Assembly: GCA_031216445.1 (NCBI GenBank)
Contig: CM062197.1
Span: forward strand, 26,314,001-26,378,000
DNA length: 64,000 nucleotides
Source: Lateolabrax maculatus
Taxonomy: Eukaryota; Chordata; Actinopteri; Acropomatiformes; Lateolabracidae
Direction: 5' to 3'
Part shown: positions 8,319 to 18,470 of the stretch, in pieces
Position numbering within the stretch: position 1 is the first letter of the stretch
Layout of the letters: each line of letters begins with the position of its first letter
Notes under the pieces: model-generated
Database searches by the model: none
Told to the model about the DNA's origin: nothing
Seen by the model: the letters and a program-made list of their open reading frames with translations, nothing else
Made by a program: the position numbers and the translations under genes

Positions 8319-9291
8319 ACCAGTAAAGAGCCATCAGCTGTCAGATAGCACTTTGTAAATTATGCAGCAGTTAATGTTCTCCTGTTATCAGAGAAAGTTT
8401 TATGCTTTCATGCAACTGAGCTGGCTTGTTTATGATCTCAAAAAAAAAAAAAATTCTATTAAAGTGTACCATGTTATACTAGTATGCTAATGGTGGAAAT
8501 AGCGCCACCTTGTGTTGCAAAGAGTTGTTAGATAATGTTGTCAGAAAGGAACCTAGCAAGGTTGACCTGTTTACATTTGTGTTTTGGGAAAACTTTTAAT
8601 TATAGTAGTTATAATGTAGTACAAATACAAAACCCAAGGAGTGATGTTTTTCTGTGTTGGTTTAAACCTTGGACTGATGCTCGCTTTGGGACACAAAAGC
8701 ATTTGTTGTACTTTCAGTTTTGATCAGAAATGCAATGATTTTGCATGCACTGAAGTCCTGTAATTATCAGGTGTTTACCTGTTTAATATTGTGAGACTGT
8801 TACATGCATAGAATTAGCTCACAAAAATGTGGTTTTATTTTTGCCATGTCCATGTCATGTTCTACAGTCAAATCAAACCACAAGTTTGTTGTTTAGCTGC
8901 TGTTTTGTACTTGAATGTACAAGAAAGTGATACTTGGGAACAGAACACTTGAGGCTGAATAATAGATTTAATGCATATTGTTATTACAATAGCCTAACAG
9001 ACATAGATCACACTATGAGCAATTTTGCAACTAGCTTTAAAATACATTAAATATGACAAGAGGATAGAGAACAGTCATTTTATTGTTTATTGTAAGGTTA
9101 TTACATGAGTGATAAAACACACATTTTATATTGGAGAATTGGAATCAAAAGTAACAATATCGAACATTTATTGTTCAGTCTAGATCTGTCAGTGATGCAA
9201 TTATTTTTTTAATAAATGTTGTAATGCAGCTGAACAAACCCAGTGAGTGTTCTTTTAAAGTATATGTTTGTGGTGTTTTTCCCTTTATTAG
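8319..9291 (+). other. 3' flank of the gene body, no gene
   Basis: AT-rich sequence with an A13 run near 8441 and an AATAAA near 9211; no credible coding frame longer than about 60 codons. It is likely 3' untranslated plus intergenic sequence inside the DNA element. It is copied in every complete short unit with only scattered substitutions. Confidence 0.5.
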
Positions 9292-9381
9292 GTAATAACA
9301 GCTAAAATAGATAAGAAATGGGAGAAGGACAAGGACCCATTCAAGGAAATTGGTTTGTTTAATTTAACTGAACTGAAATGA
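9292..9381 (+). other. Possible orphan exon (VITAKIDKKWEKDKDPF)
   Basis: A polypyrimidine tract and TATTAG acceptor precede a short lysine-rich open stretch, VITAKIDKKWEKDKDPF, with a stop soon after. It looks like coding sequence but I do not recognise the family. It may be a leftover exon of a gene or transposase. In unit 4 the acceptor region has TAGTAG instead of TATTAG. Confidence 0.25.
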
Positions 9382-9660
9382 ACTGAAAAAAAATGAGTGA
9401 GTAGTAAGTAGTAGGTATCATAATTCTAAGTGGGGTTAAATTTGTATCAAGCAGTCCACACAAAATGAAAAAATTAAGTTAACACTAAGCATGGCTATTA
9501 AGTTACATGAACTTTTTTTTTTTTTTTTTAGTTGTACTACTTGATTTGGTACTGCACACTTAAAATAAACAAGCTTTTCTAACTCACTATTCTTAAGATT
9601 ACTTTGCTTAATTTGCAACGAGTTTGCATACTTTTTTTAAGTAAGGTCAACTAATTAGAT

Positions 9661-9673
9661 TTTACAGTGAGTA
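9661..9673 (+). repeat. Right TIR and TSD of the DNA element
   Basis: TTTACAGTG (9661-9669) followed by AGTA (9670-9673). This right end is repeated in every complete short unit, whereas the left end occurs only once per long unit. Confidence 0.75.
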
Positions 9674-10230
9674 TACGTACACACGTCTCCCGCAGAGCTA
9701 TGTTGAAAGTCCCTCAATATTCAGTCGAGTATTGGCTAATGACCTGCAACACCTAGACGTGTCCAGTACAGTACTACAATATGTAGATGATCTCTTGATA
9801 TGTAGCACCTCCAAAGCTCAATGTGCACAAGACTCAGTCTCAGCCCTGATGGCTTTAGAAAAGGGGGCTCACAAGGTGAGTAAAAATAAATTACAGTTTT
9901 GCCAGACACAGGTTGAATACTTAGGTAGACAACTCTGTGGCACTAAATGAGCTATAGTGCCCTCACAAATTGAGGCAGTATCGAAAGCTCCCAAACCACA
10001 AACGGTGAGACACATGTCGTCATTTCTGCCATCTCAGCTTTACTAGAAGCCATACACCATCCAAAAGTGTTAGCCATCATTAAATGCGTAGCTCATCAAA
10101 AAACGAATTCCCTGATAGCTAAAGGCAACAACTTAGCAGATGAAGCCGCAAAACGCATAGCTACACCCACCTGTATAGGACCACTGCTAGTAGCTGGAGA
10201 TTGTGAACCACTGACAAACTTATATATATA

Positions 10231-10267
<37 letters not shown>

Positions 10268-10549
10268 CTATATATATGTGCTGCTATGTAATAGCAGCAC
10301 AACATCAGGCAAGTCCATATGCACATTCTGTATGGGCAAAAAGGGGGGCAAGTATAATCACTGAAGAAGGTCCATCACATGGGCTATGGCGAAGTGCACA
10401 TGGACATATTGTCCTCCCAACATCTTTGGTACAGGTTGCTACACGTAGTGCGCATGGTCAGGACCATTGCACAAGTGGGGAGGTGTTGAGACGCCTTCAA
10501 GCAGTCTGGTGGTCACCATTTTTCCGACCTGCGTTTGTAGCTGAGACAA
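9670..10549 (+). pseudogene. pol: ERV pol: RT (YVDD), RNase H scrap, integrase N-terminus, unit 1
   Basis: RT resumes directly after the DNA element: YVDD catalytic motif at 9780-9791, then FCQTQVEYLG, with a TGA at 9948-9950. Sequence then jumps (about 10000) to the C-terminal RNase H block (LAIIKCVAHQKTNSLIAKGN, ADEAAKR), so most of the connection and RNase H domain is deleted. After the (TA)n tract (about 10220-10264) comes the integrase N-terminus (HGQDHCTSGEVLRRL, WWSPFF). The unit is cut at the tandem junction. The remnant cannot encode working enzymes. Confidence 0.75.
10220..10264. repeat. (TA)n microsatellite in ERV pol, unit 1
   Basis: An AT-dinucleotide run interrupted once by TGA, between RNase H and integrase remnants. 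Its length and interruption pattern differ between units (uninterrupted in unit 2, longest in unit 6, two interruptions in unit 8) and account for most of the unit-length variation. Confidence 0.9.
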
Positions 10550-10670
10550 TTTTGCAAGGAAGGTTTTTTTCTGTTGCTCTGGTATTTCAAGTCTGATACT
10601 GCATGTTAGTGTTTTTGTTTTTTGTTTCTATTTTGCCGGGCTTGATGCTAAAATGATCTTTTCTTTTCAG

Positions 10671-13600
10671 ATTTTTCAAGAAGACAAAAAACTTCCTATG
10701 CAGTGGTTGTGTAAGTACTGCACATTTTGTGCTGAAAAGAGGTGCTTCTTACTTAAGCATTACCGCTTAAAACACGGGTGCCACACTCGAATATCACCAC
10801 TACCGTGCCTTTATAAGGAGTGCCTGTGCACATTTAAATCTTTCAATGCACTCAAAGTCCACTTATCAACATGGCACACTCAAAAGGACCTGGGGAACGT
10901 GGGTGAAACTGCTTTCCATTGTCAGCTGTGTGACTTTGTGGAGCCTTGCACTGGAGCTGACTTTTTTACCCATTTACGAAGACATTTGAAGCTGAAGCAA
11001 AAGGTTTCCTGTCCATATCAAGGCTGTAGCTTTCAGAGCAATGTTTATTCAACCTTTAATGCACATAAAAGCAAAGAACATCAAGACCACAATAAGATGG
11101 CATTCAAACCTGAAATTGTGTCACATAATGTACTTGAGGTACCTCCACCTAATATAAATATTCAACCTGAGGATAGTGCCCCTGAAACTGATCAGGTTGA
11201 GTTTGAGGTTACTGAGCTCAATGAAGATGTGGGAGACTTGGAGAGTCAGTTGGAACATAATGTAGCTGCTGTTTTTCTGAAAATGTCATCGATTCTTAAC
11301 ATCTCTGAAAATGCCCTGCAAGAAGTTATAGAGCAGATCAACCAAATTTATGTGCTTTCACAGCCATTGTTACATACCTCGGTTGGAAAAATACTAAATC
11401 AACATTGTGGAGATGTTGAGGACTCTTAAGTGAGTGAGATAGCTAAAGTATTTACTGAGAATAATGTATTCCTGAAATTCACTTCTACTAGGGGGTCATT
11501 GTCAACCACTAGCAAGCGAACATCATACATTTGAAAAGAATTCTCAGTGGTGACGCCTATTGAGTTTGTCCTAAAAAATGACAGGCAGACAGTTGTGTAT
11601 ATCCCCATACTAAAAATGCTGCAGACATTACTAAACAATGGAGAAATTTTAGATAAGGCCATGTCATCTGAGACAAATTTGTCACAAGGATACAGATCTC
11701 ACAGGGATGGTTACCGGTTTAAAGACAATTCTCTCTTGACAGAGGAAGAATTCAGGATTGCTCTTTTCTTGTACATAGATGATTTTGAGGTGGCTAAGCC
11801 CTTGGGAACCTCCAGAAAGAAACACAAGCTGCCATCTACTGGGTACTTGGAAATCTACACCCTAAATATCGCTCCTCTCTTCATTCCATTCAGCTTGCTC
11901 TACTCATCATCGCTGAAGATGATATCAGGAAGTTGACTTTAAATGAGAGACCACAGTCTATTGAAGAATTAAAAGTGCAACTGGTAGATAAACTGTCACT
12001 GCAGTATGACTTTAAACTGCAGTATGAAGATCAAGACGTCCATAATGCCCTCTGCAATTTGACTGAAATAACTGATTTACCTGAAAGAGCTACGCTCAAA
12101 ATCATCCCTCTTGTGACTCTCCATTTAACCGCATTGTCATCACCCACCACAACATCAGACACTGAGTGCAGCACAGCAGACACTGAGATCCTGTCGACAG
12201 GAAGAGCATCACCATCGCTAAGACAACAGTGGCCAGATTTCTTTGACATACCCAATTTCTCAGTTGATGTTGACTATAGACTCAGACAGGCAGATCTTGC
12301 CTTTATGAAGGATGGAACACGTATGACTCTACCACGAGATATGAAGCATGACATACTAGAAAAGCTTGCTGAGACGATGTACAGTTTCAAGGCTTACCCT
12401 AAAGATGATGACTTCAGCAGTGTTGCAAAAGCACTAATTAGCAAACACCCCTGCCTCACTGAGCCTGGACCACACAGATGGTATGGCTGGAAAAACAGCC
12501 TTAAATTATCGCACAAAGCTTCAAAAAGCTGGATGTGAGGATGTAGCAATCAATGGAGGCAAAAGAAGTAAAGGCAACCCAGAAGGAGAATCCTCAAGCA
12601 AGAATATCAAACGGCCAAAAAGAGGTGAAGCAAACTACCTACCTAACTTACCTGAAGGACATGATGAAACAAGCCTTGAAAATGCCAGAAAGGTTCTCGT
12701 GGAAGAAATGAAGAAGAAACAACCCAATGGCACTCTCATCTCACAAATGATGGACCAATCATTCCCACTACGCAGACAAGAAATTGTAGAAAAGGAACCT
12801 GCTGTACAGAACATTGTTGAACGATGGCCAGCACTCTTCACAGACAGGTAAACTATTTTTGTTCTCAACCAATAAAATAATGCCTATCAAAAAGAAATTC
12901 AAGGTGTGTGGCTAGAAATCCAAACACACTTGTTGGAATGTTAACACTTCTGCCATCTCTCCATCCCTACCCACCCCTCTCTCTACTTTTCAGGTGTTTG
13001 CTGAGTTCAACAGAATCGCAAGTAAGAATCTTGAGGGAGACTTCTTTGAGGCTCTGGACCAGTATACCCCACGTTTCATTGAACTTTTCAAAACAAGAAG
13101 GGGAACTGTTGGCCAGAAGCTCAGTGAGCTGATGCAGCACATGAGCTGGATGGTAAGTAGGTTAATTTTGCTTTTGATCTGTGTGATAGTTCATCAATCA
13201 AGTTCTAAATGAGATGATCCAGCCCAACCTATTCTATTTCCTGTCTGACTTGTGCTTGTGCCTTGCAAATTACTCTGTTAACTGGTCTTTTCTCTCTCTG
13301 TGTATCATTAGACACCAGACGTGACAGTACTTCGCTCTGTTGTCCTCAAAGGCATTCCTATTTTACTTGGTGACGACTCCAGTGAATTCTTCAAGACATG
13401 CTCTGTAAGTACTTGCACATAAGAAAAAGTTTGGTCTGCATTAAAATAGAACTATATCTGTGCTGACATAGAAGATGTAATTTTATCTGCACAATATACA
13501 ATATACATTTTGTACAGTGATTGATGTATTTTGTATGGCAATTCCTCCACAGCTAATCTGAGAGGTATTTAAACAGCCAGTAAATAAAAATGAAATTTGC

Positions 13601-14196
13601 CACATAAACGTTGTACACATTAATTAATTGTAAATCTAAGGAGCAGGAGTCCAGGCTGAAAAGTCAGTGTCACTGTTTAAGAATATATGGACCTTGTGGA
13701 CCATAGCTTTAGTTTAATCATACCACATTTATTTTGTTGGTTATATTGTAACAATCCAGTGTGAACACATATTTAAAACCATATTCCCTAGCAAATGCTT
13801 TCAACATTAAAAATGAATGTTTAGAAGAGCATAAATTGCCATGCTGAAGAATGTGTGTGTGTGTCTTTGTAGGGTACAGCGAGAGACGAGGCCCTAGAAT
13901 GCACTGTCGGTGTGCTGACAGTTGTCAGTGAAGATAATCCTCATGAGGGTCCAAGTTCAGTAGACCTCCAGCCCGTCTCCACTGCCATCATTCTGGAGGG
14001 AGGTATCATCATGGATCATATAAAAAAACTTGCCTCAGGCAGTTTGTCTGTTATTTGGGCTTACATATGCTTTGCATTTGGATTACCCAAAATGCATGGC
14101 AAATACACTCAACTTCATTCAGACTGTGATGCTTGGACTGGGAAAGAAAACCTCCCACCAAAACTGTTAACTTTGAAGAACAGTCTACTGGGTTAG
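10671..14196 (+). pseudogene. C2H2/PB1 gene, copy 2
   Basis: Same exon layout and the same shared lesions as copy 1. Linked variants: Lys (VDK), Val (DQDV) and Gly (PNG). A private Val replaces Ile in the last exon (QPVST). Exon 1, exon 2 and the promoter are absent upstream; integrase sequence lies there instead. The acceptor before the large exon is intact. Confidence 0.75.
10698..11429 (+). CDS. Four-C2H2-finger open frame (243 aa), copy 2
   Basis: Identical finger spacing to copy 1, with Leu instead of Ser at residue 4. No promoter of its own is visible, so expression would need read-through from the first copy or from the ERV. Confidence 0.5.
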   Translation: MQWLCKYCTFCAEKRCFLLKHYRLKHGCHTRISPLPCLYKECLCTFKSFNALKVHLSTWHTQKDLGNVGETAFHCQLCDFVEPCTGADFFTHLRRHLKLKQKVSCPYQGCSFQSNVYSTFNAHKSKEHQDHNKMAFKPEIVSHNVLEVPPPNINIQPEDSAPETDQVEFEVTELNEDVGDLESQLEHNVAAVFLKMSSILNISENALQEVIEQINQIYVLSQPLLHTSVGKILNQHCGDVEDS

Positions 14197-15538
14197 ACCA
14201 GTAAAGAGCCATCAGCTGTCAGATAGCACTTTGTAAATTATGCAGCAGTTAATGTTCTCCTGTTATCAGAGAAAGTTTTATGCTTTCATGCAACTGAGCT
14301 GGCTTGTTTATGATCTCAAAAAAAAAAAAAAATTCTATTAAAGTGTACCATGTTATGCTAGTATGCTAATGGTGGAAATAGCGCCACCTTGTGTTGCAAA
14401 GAGTTGTTAGATAATGTTGTCAGAAAGGAACCTAGCAAGGTTGACCTGTTTACATTTGTGTTTTGGGAAAACTTTTAATTATAGTAGTTATAATGTAGTA
14501 CAAATACAAAACCCAAGGAGTGATGTTTTTCTGTGTTGGTTTAAACCTTGGACTGATGCTCGCTTTGGGACACAAAAGCATTTGTTGTACTTTCAGTTTT
14601 GATCAGAAATGCAATGATTTTGCATGCACTGAAGTCCTGTAATTATCAGGTGTTTACCTGTTTAATATTGTGAGACTGTTACATGCATAGAATTAGCTCA
14701 CAAAAATGTGGTTTTATTTTTGCCATGTCCATGTCATGTTCTACAGTCAAATCAAACCACAAGTTTGTTGTTTAGCTGCTGTTTTGTACTTGAATGTACA
14801 AGAAAGTGATACTTGGGAACAGAACACTTGAGGCTGAATAATAGATTTAATGCATATTGTTATTACAATAGCCTAACAGACATAGATCACACTATGAGCA
14901 ATTTTGCAACTAGCTTTAAAATACATTAAATATGACAAGAGGATAGAGAACAGTAATTTTATTGTTTATTGTAAGGTTATTACATGAGTGATAAAACACA
15001 CATTTTATATTGGAGAATTGGAATCAAAAGTAACAATATCGAACATTTATTGTTCAGTCTAGATCTGTCAGTGATGCAATTATTTTTTTAATAAATGTTG
15101 TAATGCAGCTGAACAAACCCAGTGAGTGTTCTTTTAAAGTATATGTTTGTGGTGTTTTTCCCTTTATTAGGTAATAACAGCTAAAATAGATAAGAAATGG
15201 GAGAAGGACAAGGACCCATTCAAGGAAATTGGTTTGTTTAATTTAACTGAACTGAAATGAACTGAAAAAAAATGAGTGAGTAGTAAGTAGTAGGTATCAT
15301 AATTCTAAGTGGGGTTAAATTTGTATCAAGCAGTCCACACAAAATGAAAAAATTAAGTTAACACTAAGCATGGCTATTAAGTTACATGAACTTTTTTTTT
15401 TTTTTTTAGTTGTACTACTTGATTTGGTACTGCACACTTAAAATAAACAAGCTTTTCTAACTCACTATTTTTAAGATTACTTTGCTTAATTTGCAACGAG
15501 TTTGCATACTTTTTTTAAGTAAGGTCAACTAATTAGAT

Positions 15539-15551
15539 TTTACAGTGAGTA
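15539..15551 (+). repeat. Right TIR and TSD copy, unit 2
   Basis: TTTACAGTG followed by AGTA, duplicated with the unit; it has no left partner within the unit. Confidence 0.7.
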
Positions 15552-16096
15552 TACGTACACACGTCTCCCGCAGAGCTATGTTGAAAGTCCCTCAATATTC
15601 AGTCGAGTATTGGCTAATGACCTGCAACACCTAGACGTGTCCAGTACAGTACTACAATATGTAGATGATCTCTTGATATGTAGCACCTCCAAAGCTCAAT
15701 GTGCACAAGACTCAGTCTCAGCCCTGATGGCTTTAGAAAAGGGGGCTCACAAGGTGAGTAAAAATAAATTACAGTTTTGCCAGACACAGGTTGAATACTT
15801 AGGTAGACAACTCTGTGGCACTAAATGAGCTATAGTGCCCTCACAAATTGAGGCAGTATCGAAAGCTCCCAAACCACAAACGGTGAGACACATGTCGTCA
15901 TTTCTGCCATCTCAGCTTTACTAGAAGCCATACACCATCCAAAAGTGTTAGCCATCATTAAATGCGTAGCTCATCAAAAAACGAATTCCCTGATAGCTAA
16001 AGGCAACAACTTAGCAGATGAAGCCGCAAAACGCATAGCTACACCCACCTGTATAGGACCACTGCTAGTAGCTGGAGATTGTGAACCACTGACAAA

Positions 16097-16130
<34 letters not shown>
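15548..16130 (+). pseudogene. pol: ERV RT and RNase H remnants, unit 2
   Basis: Same structure as in unit 1: YVDD motif, TGA after the CGTK block, deletion, then the RNase H end (LAIIKCVAHQK). The (TA)n tract starting about 16099 is uninterrupted here, unlike in the other units. Confidence 0.75.

Positions 16131-16147
<17 letters not shown>
16099..16147. repeat. (TA)n microsatellite, unit 2
   Basis: A pure TA run of about 48 bases lacking the TGA interruption seen in the other copies. Confidence 0.9.
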
Positions 16148-16150
<3 letters not shown>

Positions 16151-16158
16151 CTATATAT

Positions 16159-16653
16159 ATGTGCTGCTATATAATAGCAGCACAACATCAGGCAAGTCCA
16201 TATGCACATTCTGTATGGGCAAAAAGGGGGGCAAGTATAATCACTGAAGAAGGTCCATCACATGGGCTATGGCGAAGTGCACATGGACATATTGTCCTCC
16301 CAACATCTTTGGTACAGGTTGCTACACGTAGTGCGCATGGTCAGGACCATTGCACAAGTGGGGAGGTGTTGAGACGCCTTCAAGCAGTCTGGTGGTCACC
16401 ATTTTTCCGACCTGCGTTTGTAGCTGAGACAATAAAAAAAGCCCTAAAAATGCTAGGAATCAAACAGAAGTTCAGATGTGTGTATCACCCACAGTCACAG
16501 AGAGTAGTGGAAAGGGCAAATGGCATGCTAAAAGCAAAATTTGCAAAAATTAGAGCAGACAGTCAGTATAAAATCAATTGGGTAGATGCATTGCCACTTG
16601 CTTTGATGGCTATACGAACACTAACTAACACTAACACTAAGCTAAGAGACTAA
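16159..16653 (+). pseudogene. pol: ERV integrase with internal core deletion
   Basis: This 164-codon frame joins the zinc-binding N-terminus (HGQDHCTSGEVLRRL, WWSPFF) to the end of the catalytic core (KALKMLGIKQKF, YHPQSQRVVERAN, WVDALPLALMAIRT). Family integrases have a much longer stretch between these blocks containing the first two catalytic aspartates; it is missing, while the glutamate-bearing VERAN block remains. The enzyme cannot be functional. The short-unit breakpoint lies within this frame at 16432. It is the only place in the window where this ERV segment continues uncut. Confidence 0.75.
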
Positions 16654-17125
16654 CACATCTAATACCACACGAGGCACTTACAGGGAGACCGATGCCGGTT
16701 CCCTTTTGTAGAGGGCCGTATGCGAGCAATGTGAACGAGAACTAACATGCTACCTACGACACCTAACGCAAATACACAAAGCTGTGCTCCAACAGGTAAA
16801 AGCTGTGTCTGAGGACAGAGACGCTGACATTCCAGAGCAGCTAAGGAGAGTTGAACCTGGAGACTGGGTCTACGTAAAGGTGTTCAAACGAAAGTGGGAC
16901 CAACCAAGGTGAGAAGGACCCTTTAAGGTTATCCTAACTACCCCAACTGCGCTGAAAGTAGAGGGTAAGAAATGTTGGTTCCATTTAAACCATTGCTGCA
17001 GAGCGAGGGATCCAGGTGAGACAGCAAGGGCACAGCACGATCCAGAAAGGGACGGTGAAGCCTCCCAACTGGAAGATAGACAGCTTCAAGATCCAAGGAC
17101 AAAGATGATCACAGAGACTGGCTGA
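16654..17125 (+). pseudogene. pol: ERV integrase C-terminal remnant
   Basis: Broken frames contain GRPMPVPF-like, EPGDWVYVKVFKRKWDQP and CWFHLNHCCRARDPGE blocks, the usual C-terminal domain of fish class I ERV integrase. Stops and frame changes interrupt it (for example TGA after WDQPR). No env gene follows. Confidence 0.7.
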
Positions 17126-17402
17126 GAGGAGGAGTACCAGTAAACAACGTAATCACACTCACGTATATAAAGTCAGCTCAATACAATCAAACATTGACAT
17201 TAGGACCAGAAGGCATAAAAATAGACACGCATGTGGTTCACAGACAATGCCTAAAAGAAGGGACAGTGATGGTAGTGGTACAATGTTCACGAAATCAATG
17301 CACATAGATAAACCTACACCAAACCATGACAGCTGAAGAAGCAACCAAATTGACCCAAATTTAAGTAAAATGAGGTGTCTGAGCTGAGAGATGTCTCTCC
17401 CA
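17126..17402 (+). other. ERV tail before the second LTR
   Basis: Short stretch between integrase and LTR. One frame is open around MVVVQCSRNQCT but resembles no family I can name. It could be an env scrap; a complete env is absent. Confidence 0.4.
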
Positions 17403-17833
17403 TGTGTGTCCAATGTTTAGATACTTGTGTGGATCCAATGTTTAGATACTTGTGTGGGAAATGTTTAGATAAGCCTATGTCCAAGGTCTGGCTACTTTCA
17501 TAGATGGGTGCCCCTTGGGGGTTGTTTTCCTAAAGTTCCAAGTTCCAAAGAGATGAGATCAGTTTCAACCTGAACTATAGGTTCCACCTTCCCTTTCTGT
17601 AAAATAGCCATGTATGGTTATGAGGTTGGCTCTGAGCCTATCTTGTCACCACACATTAGCTATACCATGAGGCTTTAAAAGGTGTAGTTTGAGTGGAAAA
17701 CGGGGGAGATTCACATTGGCTTCGGATCTTCTCACAGGCAATCCATGGTGCTTGTTTTGACGCTGTACTTTTTGTAATAAACCTTTTTATACAACTAAGT
17801 CGGTGTCAGCGGAGATTCCTTCATCATCATCAC
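17403..17833 (+). repeat. ERV LTR shared between first and second long units
   Basis: Same U3 repeats, TTTAAAA box and AATAAA (17776-17781) as at 185-608, plus a 7-bp tandem duplication (AGTTCCA, near 17536) that the first LTR lacks. It acts as 3' LTR of the upstream ERV and 5' LTR of the downstream one; only one LTR separates the two interiors. Confidence 0.55.
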
Positions 17834-17854
17834 ATCATCGCTACAGAAGATACA

Positions 17855-18470
17855 ACACAGCCAACCCCTCTCAGACAGCTAAGGTCGCAAAAGGAGGAAG
17901 CATTTAGGAGTGGAGACAGAAGCAGGTTCAAAGAGGCAAAGTACAGGTTTAGCAAGGAGGTGAGGGGAGCTAAACGACTGTATTCTGAGAAACTCCAACA
18001 CCAGTTCTCAGCCAAGGACTCTGCTTCTGTCTGGAAGGGGCTCAGAGAGCTCACCCATTACAAACCCAGAGCCCCCCACTCTGCTAACGACTTGCGCCTG
18101 TCCAACAATCTGAACAAGTTCTACTGTCGTTTCGAAAGACAATGGGACAGTCCAGACACAATCCCCTGGGACTCCATCCACCAGCCCCAGGCCACCAGCT
18201 TCACCTCTCCCACCACTGCAGGGGCCTGGGCCTCTCCACAACTTCAAACCTCAGAGGCCCCCTTCCCGTCCACAGTGACACCTCTCTCAATCCTGGAGAG
18301 GGATGTTAACAGACAATACAAGAGACAGAACCTCCACAAAGCAGCCGGGCCAGACTCTGTCTCTCCATCCACCCTGAAGCACTGTGCTGACCAGCTGTCT
18401 CTGGTGTTCACAGATATCTTTAACACTTCACTGGAGATATCCCACATACCAGCCTGCTTCAAATGTTCCA
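17855..18470 (+). pseudogene. LINE ORF2 fragment, second long unit
   Basis: Near-identical copy of 630-1245 within open frame 17693-18493, with a few substitutions near its start (Thr-Thr and Pro-Leu in place of Arg-Thr and Arg-Leu). Same truncated ends, so the LINE piece predates the long duplication. Confidence 0.75.

Larger units (their letters stand above)
2306..9669 (+). mobile_element. DNA transposon-like element (CACTG termini, 4-bp TSD) carrying a C2H2/PB1 gene
   Basis: The left end CACTGTAAA (2306-2314) and right end TTTACAGTG (9661-9669) are perfect 9-bp inverted repeats. They are flanked by direct AGTA copies at 2302-2305 and 9670-9673, a 4-bp target-site duplication. The flanks on either side read as neighbouring parts of retroviral RT, so the ends are set by the interruption. 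Termini starting CAC are typical of the CMC (CACTA-Mirage-Chapaev) group, and 4-bp duplications fit Chapaev; this assignment is inference. No transposase was recognised. The cargo is the zinc-finger/PB1 locus plus a nested MITE. The right subterminal part (about 9390-9669) is AT-rich, of the sort found next to CACTG ends in fish repeats. Confidence 0.7.
4670..10549 (+). repeat. Short tandem unit 1 (about 5.88 kb)
   Basis: The unit runs from TTTTGCAAGGA in the intron before the large exon to the integrase breakpoint at 10549. Contents in order: C2H2/PB1 gene body, 3' flank, right end of the DNA element, ERV RT fragment, RNase H scrap, (TA)n tract and integrase N-terminus. Unit 1 is preceded by the native intron rather than by the chimeric junction. 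It carries several private variants (Ser instead of Leu at codon 4 of the finger ORF; different residues near the C-terminus), making it the most distinct copy. Confidence 0.9.
10550..16432 (+). repeat. Short tandem unit 2 (last of first array)
   Basis: It starts at the chimeric junction (integrase GAGACAA joined to TTTTGCAAGGA) and ends at 16432, where integrase sequence continues normally (AATAAAAAAAGCC). It therefore marks the 3' end of the first array and shows what the uncut ERV looks like. The native intron has GGATTTAGTTT where the junction has GGAAGGTTT. Confidence 0.9.
1..17218 (+). repeat. First long tandem unit (about 17.2 kb, LTR-to-LTR period)
   Basis: Position 1 onwards matches 17219 onwards almost base for base. 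The offset is 17218 and becomes 17225 after a 7-bp duplication in the second LTR. The unit comprises LTR, LINE fragment, ERV pol interrupted by a DNA element, two short tandem units, integrase end and the ERV tail. The second long unit starts at 17219 and does not end in this window. Because the period equals one LTR plus one ERV interior, unequal exchange between LTRs is the simplest origin (inference). Confidence 0.9.

Noticed and set aside
8535..8723. 62-codon open frame in the 3' flank of each unit
   Set aside because: No family resemblance and no splice or promoter context; unit 7's 9-bp deletion changes its end freely.
10000..10300. Tyr/Ile-rich (YIYIYI) protein segments in several units
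   Set aside because: They are translations of the (TA)n microsatellite that interrupts pol.
17126..17402. An env gene between integrase and LTR
   Set aside because: The interval is under 300 bases, with no signal peptide, cleavage site or transmembrane segment.
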